From: Ascaris suum | Taxonomy: Eukaryota; Nematoda; Chromadorea; Rhabditida; Ascarididae | NCBI GenBank assembly: GCA_013433145.1 | Contig: CM024168.1 | Span: 8,130,184 to 8,194,183, forward strand | Reading direction: 5' to 3' | DNA length: 64,000 nucleotides | Shown: positions 53,465 to 63,968 of the stretch, piece by piece | Position numbering within the stretch: position 1 is the stretch's first letter | Layout: each line of letters starts with the position of its first letter | Notes under the pieces: generated by a model | Databases searched by the model: none | Seen by the model: only the letters and a program-made list of their open reading frames with translations | Told to the model about the DNA's origin: nothing | Made by a program: the position numbers and the translations under genes

Positions 53465-56121
53465 CCCAAGATCACGTTCGTTTTGTTCGACGACGTTTCA
53501 TTTATATCCCCGTGTATTTTATGCTAACTTTTTGAACAGCCTTACTGTATTGCATTTGTCTGGCTCGGATCCGTTACTTTCATTTACGCCCCTCCTTATC
53601 CATCGTCATTTTGCACTTATATTTCTTGAGTACGTTCCGTGCTTAAACGACTAAACGCATTTCCTTCATTCGTTGACCAACCGAAACTCGGTTCCGAATT
53701 CCTATCGGAGCATCGAAACTCAGCTTCTATTGAACGCCTTCGATAGGGAGCCGACCGACATTTTTGAAACGCGTTTGCTCTTAACTCACTTTCGGCTGCA
53801 AACGACTAGTTTCGGTTTATCGATTCGTTTAATATCAGAACAGGATTTCTCATTGATGCTCCGAAGTCTGAAAGGTTGCTCAAGTGCCGAATCTCTTCCT
53901 TGCTTCACTATGTTACACGAGAAACGCTACAACATCTAAATTTAAAGACGTAGTCTGAAATGAATTCTCATATCGGCATAAATCAGTCCTGTTTGTTCAA
54001 AAGTAAAAGAGCGTTCTGTGAGGAAGATTCAGGTGGAAGTGGGTTCATAGCAGGAAATGAACTTCGCAGCAGCCGAGGCAGTGAGAATAACCATGTGTAA
54101 CATTTGTTTTCACATAGTGTAGGAAGTTTGAAGTTCTTTGCTCCCAAATATAACTGCATATACGTCCTTCAACCGATCTCAGCAACTCGCATCTCTATTT
54201 ACACTGAAGAACATTGTTTTACACTTATGCTATTCACTACAAATTTTAATATATCCTACTTTTGCTGCTTCCATTCTCACCGTTGCATGTACTGTTCGCA
54301 CGTAAAGTTCCCAGTTTTGGAGTTTTTTCCACATCCCGGCGTGCTAGCTGCTTTATTTCGCTTTCTTTTTTTGCAGTTTTTGCGCCTAAAAAGCTGCACT
54401 ACCTCATTTATATAAAGGATATGGTTGTGATGTTCTTAGAATTACCTTTCGTCTTGTGTTCCAAGCAGTCCCTGTTTCTTGACATATCATGTGAGGTACT
54501 TTGTATGTGTTAACGTCTTATAAATTTGGCCCCTTTCGGTTACTCAATCATTTGTTTTTTCTTTCAGCGTGGAGTCGAATTCGGTGGCATCTTTGCTAGC
54601 AATTTTCATTTTTGATTGTTGAAAGTGGCTTTGTCTTCAGCCCAAAGTTGCTAAAATCACGCCAAAGGTTGAACAGAATGGAACAAGACAAAACTGTGCA
54701 GCTCGTTTCAAGGATGCTCATGTAGAATAAGGTTTTGCTCATCTGGAAAAGTCACCTATTGCGTTTTGTAGATTTCAAAAGCTTTGCAGGATTTCTGTTC
54801 CACAAAAGAAGCAGATTAAGTTAGTAGCACGACAAGATGATAAGCATTATCTTTAGAAGAACTAATATAAATCTGAACAGATTGAGCTCCAGAAAATGAA
54901 ACAGTTCAACTTCATATGCTGAAGGCCCCAGAAGAACCTACGAAAGAAGTAATAATGAAGAACGAGATCCCTGTGGCAATAAGTGGCACTCAGAAACAGC
55001 CATTGACACAGTGTTCGGCGGAGGGTCCCACTGATCCATAAAGCTATCGTTTCATGACGAACAAATCTCAGGCATGACAATTCGAAGATGAACACGATAT
55101 TCATTTGTTATTTATCGTGAATTCGTACTGATTGGAAAATCTTCAACAGCATCCTTGCCGCTAATGTTTTTAACAGCACTTCGGTTAGAAAACTCAAGAA
55201 ATGACGGTTTCTCGGCCTCATACGACACTCAGTCTTCATCGAATAGCTTTGGTCGGTAACCGATCTCCGTCTTTAAAAGATGTCGGATATCTGTTGACTT
55301 TCGTTTCCAATCGAAGCCTTTGGTGAGTTACTGGCCGAAAAACATTTTATTCGCTAACGAACCCGGTTCTTTTTATAACGTCGAGTACGGCTTGCGCATA
55401 ATGTGTGCGCGTTTGTCACTGCACTAAAGAACCATTATATGATTGTAGTTACAGCTGATCAAGAGGCACGGTGAAACGTGCTAACATTCGAGTTAGGTGC
55501 AGCGTGTTCGTTGTTTGTTGCGCTCGGTTTTCAGTAAATTGCAGAGCTCGGAGCGCTGCGAATATTTTACAGTCGACCAAATTCATTGAATGGCTGCCTT
55601 TTTCTGAATTCTGTCTCCCGCTAAACTTGCCGATGCTTTGACAGTCGGCGTTTTGGCAGCTGGCACTATGGCAAATCTGCCCCTGTCCATTCGGCTTCCT
55701 GCAATCAGCGTTCTGCACATTACAATTATCGTATTGCCTTGACGTCGCCTGCAGCTAGACAGACGCTTCGGTGCAAAGCACCAGCTTTGACTTCCAACCA
55801 AGCAGAATTTTCTGTGTTCACCAGGCTGATATCTTCCGCTGAAACGCGTGCCCTATTATGGATAAACTACCTACGCAAAAGGCGGGTCGTGATACCTTAT
55901 AGCATCTTTGTGAAAGGTGCTCACTGCACTGCTGTCCACATTACATTGTTCCCTGTCGTTCTGCTGAATCACTTGCCCGCCAAGACATACGCAATACCAA
56001 CATTCCTGCTTATGGATATGACATTTCAGGTAGTTCTATATTTTTTAAGGTTCTTTCATCAACAGTTCCCTTGACTACTGCTCTTCCGTTTAAAAAAAAT
56101 CTGAACATTGCATGGTCAGAC
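53465..56121. other. Interval between element A-LTR and the relic exon
   Basis: No gene supported. It holds open frames at 53,673-53,939, 54,862-55,104 and 55,449-55,801 without recognisable domains. No exon 8 or 9 of the propeller family was found here. Confidence 0.5.
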
Positions 56122-56242
56122 CTGAGAAGCTTTCTATATCTTTCCAGTTGCTTCTCTGTCTTCGGCCGAGAAGCTTAAAAGACGATTTTCTTTCCATCGT
56201 TGCTGAACGTCGCACCTCCTTCGTAGCCCACCGTATTGGTTA
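56122..56242 (-). pseudogene. Relic exon 7 of a third PD40 propeller gene
   Basis: Between GTTTTCAG and a GTCTGA donor, the minus strand encodes TVGYEGGATFSNDGKKIVF, then a TAA stop, then ASRPKTEKQLERYRKLL. It aligns with gene B exon 7 along its whole length. It is 121 bases, not 122: one base is missing next to the acceptor, breaking the phase. The TAA sits where gene B has arginine. No neighbouring exons 6 or 8 were seen, so it is an isolated, non-functional copy. Confidence 0.85.
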
Positions 56243-56562
56243 CTGAAAACATTCATTCAATCACTATCGTCGTGAAATGGAAGAATTTCAACAGAACCAA
56301 ACTTTGGTCCTGTTATAGTTCGCTATAGTGCCGCGGGTTCTCACTCGAATCCCAACAAACAGCGTACTATAAAATTATACGCTTTATAGCTGAGGCGTAT
56401 GAACATCGAATGTAGGAGGCTGAAAAGGGCTGCTAGTTTAGAAACTAACTGAAAAAAATGCACCCAATTGTCGCGACTGCGCGCGAAAAATGGCACAAAG
56501 AAGCGGGTCAGTGATTTGTCTTCAATCTGCATGGAGGCACAAAGCTGACATAAGCAGATCAT
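56243..56562. other. Spacer between relic exon and tandem repeat
   Basis: Nothing recognised. Confidence 0.6.
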
Positions 56563-56935
56563 AAAAGTTATGCGCGAATGAGTAAACAAAGTGGAAGTTG
56601 ATTTAAGGCTGCAGATATTTTGCAGGAGTGGGTAATGATGGGGTCAACGCTAATAGAGGTTGAGGTTGCTGATTGGCCATCAGATAGTGTTATCCGCAGG
56701 AAGAGGGGATGCATGTACGAGCATCACAAACGGGCACAAAGATGCCCTGTCATGGCTTTGCCTTTAAACTCCTTAAAGACAAAAAGGTGCATAAACGCGT
56801 CAGAAAAGTTATGTGCAAATGAGTAAACAAAGTGGAAGTTGATTTAAGGCTGCAGATGTTTTGAGGAGTGGGTAATGATGGGGTCAAAGCCAACAAAGAT
56901 TAAGGATGTTGATGGGCCAATCACATAGGTTATGA
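56563..56935 (+). repeat. Tandem duplication, 241-base period (about 1.5 copies)
   Basis: Sequence from AAAAGTTATG and GAGTAAACAAAGTGGAAGTT at 56,563 returns at 56,804. The second copy fades after about 130 bases, near TGATGGGCC. Confidence 0.85.
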
Positions 56936-57027
56936 TGAGCGTCAAATTAGCAAAACAGGCTTTAGGGCCAACCAACAGCACGTAGAAGGGGCGGGCCAAA
57001 AGCATCAGGAAGTGTTCACAAGACGGC

Positions 57028-57100
57028 TATATAAAAGAGCCCAATGGTTCGGCAACACAGTGACTTTGATCGGAGCTGCGACTCCGACGGTTGGCTTCGA
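57028..57100 (+). promoter_or_regulatory. TATA box with downstream hairpin, LTR-like promoter
   Basis: TATATAAAAG at 57,028-57,037, then about 30 bases later a GC-rich segment with a 6-bp stem (TCGGAG...CTCCGA) near 57,069-57,086. Several ATAAAG-type signals follow in the tandem repeat downstream. It looks like U3-R of an LTR or a strong promoter in plus orientation. Confidence 0.4.
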
Positions 57101-57184
57101 TGTTTTTCCTTTTTGTGCCTTTCGTTCATGTCTAGATAATGTAAGCGCGTCTGTTAGTTAAGTAGTAATATTAGATGACATCAC

Positions 57185-57625
57185 TTGAGATTTCTTCGGT
57201 TTTTGAAGTTTATTCCATTGTGCATGTCGGTGAAGAAAAAGTCACTACTTACATTTACTGGCGAAACAAAGGAAGGGTGCCTTTTTAGTCAAGCTGTAAT
57301 GTATAGAATATCACTTGAGTTTCTTCGAATTTTGATTTATCCCATTGCCAGCATCTCTGAGAGAAAAAAGTGTCTCCATTTTTTGCGTTTATTGACTAAA
57401 TAAAGTAAGCGTATCTTTTATTGGGCTGTAATGTTATAGAATGTCCTTGGATTTTTTTTCGGCTTCGATTTGATCCCAATGTGTGTGTGTGTCGTTGTAA
57501 TTAATTTTTACTGGTAGAATAATATCATTGAGTTTCTTCCGCCTGATTTTTATCCCATTGTGCATGTAGTTGAAAATCAAGTGTTACTTCTTCGCGTTTC
57601 ATTGTCTAAACGTGATAATAAAGGT
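57185..57625 (+). repeat. Imperfect tandem repeat, about 130-base unit, four copies
   Basis: Copies of a TTGAGTTTCTTCG...TTTATCCCATTGTGCATGT module begin at 57,185, 57,315, 57,447 and 57,538. Each of the first three is followed by a shared GCTGTAATGTTATAGAAT-type spacer; the last interval is shorter. Downstream of the TATA patch, it may be an expanded R-U5 or 5' leader. Confidence 0.75.
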
Positions 57626-59178
57626 TTAATTACCCAAGTTTGAGGTGGGTTCACAAAGCAGTGGGAAAGTGCACCAGGTCGTTGGACAGCAGAATCTGAT
57701 ACTTGTATTGTAAGACGAACCACCTCAACGTCAAGAGAATATTCTTGGGTAACTGGCAGGGGCAAGGAAGGTGGTCATTGACGAGTGGAGAGCGTCAATA
57801 TTTGGAACAGCGCGACAACCAGGCGGTGGCAGCAGACGGGAGCTCAGTGATTGGGATCGTCGACTTCAACGGTGGTCACGGTTGGATCGACACCAGTGGA
57901 TAAAGAGACAGACCGACGGTGGATCAGGAACGCCACGCGTCAACTCAGAGCTAACTACGGCAGACAGCGGACAACGAGCGGCGACTCAATCGACAACGAG
58001 CAACAACAGGGACGTAGGCGTAATTTTTTTAACAGTGACAACTTTTTTTCTTGTTTTTTTTCTTTCTTCTTCTTTGTTTATATTGTTTGTTCACGAACCT
58101 TTGGGAACAAACTATTATATAGTCAAAAATATTGACCATCTTCGCACCTTCACTAACATAACAATCAACCCACAAGGGGAAAGAGAGGGAGGAAAGTGTG
58201 AGTGGTCATTACACCCAATCGACATCCAAAAATTGGTCATTTTTTCAGTCTCTGTATCGACTGTCGATCACGTTAAGCGCTGTCACAGTGCGCTTTTTTT
58301 GTAATGCGATTATGCACTAATAGTGCAGTGTATTTTAGAACAGATGTTTACACAAGACAATGTCCACAATAATATTGCGGCTTTCTTCTAAAATTAAGCG
58401 TTGTTGTTGTCCTGGCACAAAAACGCTTAATTTCGCATCCTGGCTGGTCTTCCTACTCAATAACGATTTCTTCCTGTCGCAGAACCCTCGTCTTTCCCAA
58501 TCAAGTCCTTCCATCTTCACGCGCACTGTTGGATCGCTGTTTGAGTTATCACGCTAGATGTCGCGTCCTACACATTCGAAGTGTCGGCGTGATCGGTAAA
58601 GGCGTTCTTCAAAATTTGCTTTAAGGCTATCTTAGGTGATTTCTCAAGTAATTTTAGAAGCATGTGTCTGTAGCGCATATTACTATAGTTGATGACAAAG
58701 AAGTGGGGAAGGATATGAAAGAGGAGTGACGCGAGGTGCACTCTTGCACCCCGTTCATGTGATAAATTCTCATCACAATTTACCAAAAAATTGTGGGCGC
58801 AAAATAATGCTCTCATATCTCAGATAATCGACAGCATGTTTAAATCCATTGCATAGATTCGTTTTTCAATCATCCACTCGTGAAGCTCGTGAAGTGAAAG
58901 CGAAAATGCCGCTAAATACGTCAAAATCTTCAGATACGTTTAAGTATTTAGAGGCTGCTTTGAAATCGGGTCTCAGATCAAACACGCTTTATGAGTTCAT
59001 CTCATACATCACTTTCCTACGTTTGATTGAAGTGGTGAAGCAGAACATAAAGCCGACACATAAATGCATGCATACACACTGAAATACACGTTGACTTACA
59101 TTCACACTTGGATGCGCCTGGAGATACCATTTCGAATCATAGCATAGTTCATTATAAACTGTAATGGGTGTGAGAAAA
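57626..59178. other. Leader-like GC-rich block and intergenic DNA
   Basis: 57,745-58,020 is GC-rich and rich in CGAC/ACAACGAG words, similar in texture to a retroelement leader or gag start. No gag motif is recognisable, and the open frame from 57,771 soon enters T-rich sequence. A small perfect palindrome TGCACTAATAGTGCA lies near 58,313. Nothing recognised from 58.4 to 59.18 kb. Confidence 0.4.
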
Positions 59179-60234
59179 TGTTATTGGTTCTTGAGGGGTT
59201 GCTAACATAATTAGCATTTTTAGCCCTCGTAAGGCTGGTGTTTGCACCTCTGTGTGGGCCTGCCTTTGTTCCATGGTGTTTCCCCATCCACCATCTCCAT
59301 CGACTGTTGGATGGCGCAGTTATAATGATTATTTTCATCATTTGGAACATTTTCTTCTCTTCTAAGTAACCAGCCTGGCTAGATTTCAGTAAGCTTATGC
59401 CATTTGTGCCATTTGAATGAGGCTTGCTCTCAACTCTGCTTTATTACGCCAATATGCTTGCAGCAGCACTCAATAACATACCGCCACAAATGGTGAAGAG
59501 ACATAAAAAATAATTCATGATTTTGTGTTGAAAGAAGTCGAAAAGCGTCAGGTTCCCACACAAAATTTAAAAGTGTTGAAAGGTGTAACTTTCAGGAAGG
59601 CGGTTCGAAGGCTTCAATAAGAGGAAATGGTAATTATGTGTGATAGCCACTATCACAGACTGTACTTATGTGATAATGATCCGCGCATATTTAAAACCAA
59701 TCTCTCTGAACTTTGCCGAGTGGTTTTGCAAAAAGCGTTTTTGAAAAGCGGTGATTTGAAATTTTATCAGTTTTCGTTGAATTGATATCACCACATTTCT
59801 GTTTAAAGTGCTTGCTATATGTCGTTATAACGAAACGACTACGATGTTTGTGACGATATGACAATCCAGCATACTCTTTAAAATAAGTGAGCTCTAATGT
59901 TGATGAGTGGCACGTGCGCGTTTTGGTTTTTGTTGAGTGGAATGAGTAAAATCTTGTCTTTCAAAAAATATATCACAAGCTTCATGAATTTATATTAGGT
60001 GTTGCAGGAGAAGGATGAGTTCATAAATATTTATGAGTTGGCAACTCTCACAATTTCGATTCTTTTCGCTATTTAGAAAGCTTTCAGTAAGTTAATGCAG
60101 ACTAGAAAACATTTCAGTTATTATGTTGCGCAGCAACAACAAACCTATTATTACCAAAAGCACAGTGGCAATCACAGGAAGAAATCAGTTGGTTATTGAT
60201 GGAGGAACTTCAGTGATAATGTTTCCGTTCTAGG
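59179..60234 (-). repeat. Repeat R, copy 2, cut off by the LTR of element B-LTR
   Basis: Inverted, ungapped near-identical partner of 16,626-17,681. Its right end coincides with the first base outside the LTR at 60,235. The retroelement therefore inserted into (or exactly at the edge of) this copy, and any remainder of the repeat should lie beyond the far LTR outside the window. Confidence 0.85.
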
Positions 60235-60768
60235 TGTTGCGCCGCACGAGATTTGACGAGATTCCTCCGCTGTCCGTCCGTCCTCGATCGAATGGTCGCG
60301 CCGCTTTTCTAGGGTTGCTCAAATTCTCGTTCCCATCCACACTTGCTCTAAATCTTGATGGGGATGTTGTTGGTTAGCGCTTTGTAAAGTGTGTTGTGGG
60401 AGTGCTCGAAGTCTTTGTCACGTTGTTTTGACTTGCGGCTTTCTTGAAATTATGCATCGAAGATTGCTTCTACACTTCCGGTCGACATTCTCGTTAGTTG
60501 CTGGTTGCACTGCTTGGCTTAGAACTGCGTATTGTCGATTGTCGTTCGTCTTCTGTTCGGCGCGTTTTCGTGCCGGCATTCCTAATAGTGTGCAGCTCCC
60601 GTTCAGAACCGGTGAGATCAACTTTGTTCAGACGCGCGGTCAAACTTCGTCATCGATTGAGCGGAGTGTGGTTTCATGAGAATCATGAGATTCCCGTGCG
60701 GTTTGAATGTCGGTTAGCTTGACCATCACGGCGTTAGGACTCCGCTTGCCGCACCCTATATTCCGACA
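60235..60768 (-). mobile_element. 3' LTR of element B-LTR (534 bases)
   Basis: On the minus strand it starts TGTCGGAATATAGGGTGCGG and ends GTGCGGCGCAACA, giving TGT...ACA termini. It directly follows the purine tract AGGGATAGAA and directly abuts repeat R. The last ~230 bases recur at 19,767-20,018 with the same end point. No TATA box is seen. Confidence 0.8.
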
Positions 60769-60778
60769 TTCTATCCCT
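60769..60778 (-). promoter_or_regulatory. Polypurine tract of element B-LTR
   Basis: AGGGATAGAA immediately before the TGT of the LTR, the expected position for plus-strand DNA priming. Confidence 0.6.
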
Positions 60779-62365
60779 GAGATAATTCCTAGAATAGTGA
60801 GCTGTAGTATGTCTCCGCCTACGTTAAGCCATTTTCATTGGTTGGTGATGGAATCGAGTGCATTTACAATGTCTTCGGTTGTTGTTTCTATTTCGTGGCC
60901 CAGTTCATGAAGTAGCTCTTCTGCTAAACTCCGATTTTTTGCCACTTCGTTCGTTGAATATAATCCCGGGTCTTGAAATTGCGCACTTCCAAGGCGGTCT
61001 ACAACAAGCTGAAGCAGTCGGATTGAAATATCCGTTGAATGCTTTGCATTGAAGATGGGGGGGGGGGGGGGGGGGGGGAGGGGATCTAACTGCGGAAAAG
61101 AGTAGAGACTTACTGCAGCCATCGTTCTGATGTGTGTAGGAGGCCCTATCCAGGAACACGGTGCTTCCCTTGAGCTGAGAACGACATCGCAAGTATGTGG
61201 TATGATGAAGGCGGCCGTTTGACCGATTGTGACCGGAAGTCATTCAAAGCATTCCACGCCGCGTTGATGGTTCCCGTGGACTTCGGAGCTTCAATTTTTT
61301 GTCTTTTCGATACTAGTAGAGTGTCTCCTACATATCGAGCAGAGACATCTGTTCTGTTGAGTAAGACACGTGCCACCGCTCTAATATCCGAGATGCTGAT
61401 CCACTGTACTAGTCTAATGAACTCGTTTCTGCTCGTACACCACTGTATTGCATTACGTCGCGCGTGTACTTCGTAGAGGTATTGTAATCGTGCATTATTT
61501 GAACCGGTTGGTTTTCGGCGCCTTCTATGAGAAGCGGTCTACTCCAGTCATTCCAGTGGTCTTTCATCTTGTCGCGATCGTTATTTGTGACAAATGAAAT
61601 GATGAGACATCGTTCTCCATGAGAACTGGATGGGCAATTTCACATGTTTCGACGAGGTTCGAGAGTACAGTTGTCTGGATCAAAGCCGTTTGGAGGGCAT
61701 GGATAAATACTTCTTCAGCTGACACCTGCGCAATATGTGTGCCTTTACAATGGCAGTGGTGTTGAAATTCAGCATAGTCCCAAATGATTGTTTCGTGAGG
61801 AGTGAAACATTGGTTTTGGCGAGGCATGCAGCCAGCCGTTCGTGTGAACTCAGTAAGAAGGTTGCTGCCGTCAAAAAGAATTGCTTCTCCATATTCTAGG
61901 ATGTAGTTAATGGTTGATTTGCAACGTTCACCGAAAAATCCATAGGAGTATTGCACCGGATGTGTGGTCGTCCATTTATTCGGTAGATCTGGTTGTTGAG
62001 TTTTTCTCGTCGCACCTGCTGGCAGTCGGTGAGAGGAATATTGTGCATAGAATGAGTGTTTTGACCACTGTAGACTCCAACGGAGAAATGCCCATGTGCA
62101 CACTGTTCGCGTAAGTGAGTACAGTAGGTAGCGTTAAGGGGCACAAGTCGTCTTTGATAGAGGGCTGCATAATGTGTCATCTAACGGTCCAGCGTTGTGG
62201 TACAACTGATTGAGCGAGGAGGTCGAATGAACACCCCAGAGTGTTGGTAAGGACAGATTTGCACTTGCATTGATGCGACTTCTTATAGTCTGATCACAGT
62301 CAGAACTGTTAGAAAATGATGCTTTAGGATAAAACTTACGATGCGTAGCCAACAACACCCAACCA
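60779..62365 (-). pseudogene. Envelope-like gene of element B-LTR, broken
   Basis: Minus-strand frames match the env-like gene of element A-LTR: QICPYQHSGVF, then a block containing YSYGFFGERCKSTINYI and NQCFTPHETIIWDY, then downstream ectodomain. Near the end, EDIVNALDSI precedes a stop and a hydrophobic segment starting KWLNVGGDILQ (60.8 kb), in the position of the membrane anchor of the other copy. Breaks are an in-frame TAG near 62,18x, a one-base deletion near 62,10x, a stop just before the anchor, and a 22-C run (plus-strand G) at 61,057-61,078 that shifts frame. Entry-type function is inferred from position and family only, and the copy is inactive. Confidence 0.65.
61057..61078 (+). 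repeat. Poly-G tract (22 G) inside the env-like gene
   Basis: The longest G run in the window. On the coding strand it is poly-C, read as a run of prolines in two frames; it probably expanded after insertion. Confidence 0.92.
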
Positions 62366-62411
62366 CCAATGCACGTTACATTGGTGGTTGGGTGTTGTTG
62401 GATACGCGTCG
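62339..62411. repeat. Near-perfect palindrome, 33-bp arms, 7-base loop
   Basis: Arms 62,339-62,371 and 62,379-62,411 pair with only two mismatches (62,348/62,402 and 62,342/62,408). The core AACAACACCCAACCACCAAT is mirrored exactly. It lies at the junction between the pol tail and the env-like gene. Confidence 0.95.
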
Positions 62412-62800
62412 CGCTTCGCGTAATTCTCCTGTTAATGAGGGCCGGCTGTGGATTGTCAACATTCTTATCAAAACTGCCTAGATGCGGAGTTTGTCCCAGG
62501 CTGACTCCTGTTTCTTCAGTTTCATCCGACGATTCTTCGAGAGGGCACAGTTGTGCAATAGTGCGTGAGAATGTGCGACCTGAGGAACGTTTGACTCGAG
62601 CGATTCGTACTCTCTTGTCTGATCCGATTGAGACCTCAACGACTTTTGCCAGGCGCCATAAAGCCCGAGGAGCGGTTGCATCGCCAAGAAGAACTATTTC
62701 TCCTACTCGAAGGATTCGATGGTCTTGAAGTCACGGTCCTTTGTGATAACGTGGGTGGGTTCTCGGGAGCTGAAGATATTCGCGGGGTCAAATCTCCTAA
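62412..62800 (-). pseudogene. Pao integrase C-terminal (DUF5641-type) domain of element B-LTR
   Basis: The minus-strand frame reads REYLQL, THPRYHKGP, a TGA, then RILRVGEIVLLGDATAPRA, VVEVSIGSDKRVRIARVK and, further on, the basic RRITRSATRIQQ tail typical of BEL/Pao polyprotein ends. The start is in a different frame from the integrase core, so at least one frameshift near 62.8 kb and one stop near 62.74 kb break it. Confidence 0.75.
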
Positions 62801-63366
62801 AATTTATTCCCGCATTCCTGAGCCCTACTCCATTGCTCGAGAAGCTGCTGCAGTGCATTGGGAGATTGTGGATTAAACTCCGGTTCCTCATTTGTACTTC
62901 TTTCAACGTGGATCGATAAATGTGCTCTAGGACGCAAGTGGTCGATGTTTCGAATGGGCTGAATGTCCTCGCTTTCAACGTGTGTTATCGGCCTCTCGTT
63001 GAGTACTGCACCCACTTCGGCAGCAAATGTTCGAAGTTCTCCGTCGCTTAGCAGACGGCGTCCTACCGACCGACGAAGACATGTTTTTGTTAATCCCACC
63101 AGTCGTTCATAAACTCCTCCTTTCCAGGGTGCGAATGCGGTGATAAAGGTCCACTGTACTGAGCATGCATCCGGTATGTCCTTCAAACTTTTTGCCGTGA
63201 GTATCATGTTGGTGCCGTTGTCGGAGATTATTTCTCGTGGGAGTCCCCGCCGTGCTATGAAGCGTCGCAGACATTCTACCAGGGTGAGGGCTGATAAATC
63301 TTCGGCGATTTCTAGGTGCACCGCGCGTGTTACTAAACACGTAAATAAGGCTATCCACCGCTTCAA
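62797..63366 (-). pseudogene. Pao-type integrase catalytic core of element B-LTR
   Basis: The residues RWIALFTCLVTRAVHLEIAE, FIARRGLPREIISDNGTNMI and FAPWKGGVYERLVGLTK are the classic BEL/Pao integrase core. The second catalytic Asp (SDNGTN) and Glu (GGVYERL) are in this frame; the first Asp (CTGIDLLGP) is in the upstream frame. It ends with LNERPITHVESEDIQPI. A one-base frameshift at about 63,365 separates it from the zinc-finger part. It would insert element cDNA into chromosomes if intact. Confidence 0.92.
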
Positions 63367-63968
63367 GCTCCAGTTTCTGAGGAAACACGTATAGGTCCTA
63401 GTAGGTCAATACCAGTACAGTCGAAAGCGGGTGCGGGCTGTACTCGTGCAGCTGGAAGAGGTGGCATAGGCGGAAGGGCAAACGGCTTTGCTTTCCAACG
63501 TCGACATTGTAAGCAGTGGTTAGTGATGACGAGTCTGACTGCACGGCGTCCATGAGGTATCCAAAAGTGTTGGCGAAGGCGTGACAAGGTTGCTGGCGCT
63601 CCACCATGAAAAATGGACTTATGCTCACGGAGGATGAGTAATTGTGTAAGTCGATGATTTTGGGGTAAAAAGATAGGGTACTGCTCGGATCGCGGTATGA
63701 CAGTCTCCGAGAGGCGACCACCACAACGCCACAGGCCAGTTTCATCTTTGCGAAGATCCCATCGAATAATGTCTTCAGTGGATAGTGAGTTACTTTGAGC
63801 CTGACGCAGGAGACAATTGCGAGCGATAAAGTGGTCCTGAGCAGTGATTGGACCTTGGTTTGAGAAATTTTCAAGCCACGTAGGTGGTGATTTATGGATC
63901 TTGCGAAGGAAGCGAAGCGCCATTGTGGTACTTCCTACGAGCCGAGTCCAACTACTGAATCGATCCAT
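63363..63968 (-). pseudogene. End of RNase H region and integrase zinc finger of element B-LTR
   Basis: FSSWTRLVG and LRFLRKI are the region after RNase H in Pao polyproteins. LILREHKSIFHGGAPATLSR, with HCLQCRRWKAKP downstream, forms the HHCC zinc-binding domain; FDCTGIDLLGPI holds the first catalytic Asp. The frame then ends prematurely at the frameshift near 63,365. Upstream pol lies outside the window. Confidence 0.9.

Noticed and set aside
54862..55104. Minus-strand frame considered as reverse transcriptase of element A-LTR
   Set aside because: Lacks the catalytic YxDD-type motif and any alignable Pao block.
57011..57025. 16-base match (GAAGTGTTCACAAGAC) to the element A-LTR long terminal repeat on the other strand
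   Set aside because: About the number of such matches expected by chance in 64 kb; flanks do not align.
57771..58304. 177-codon plus-strand frame as a gag candidate
   Set aside because: No gag or zinc-knuckle motif, and it enters T-rich sequence giving Phe runs.
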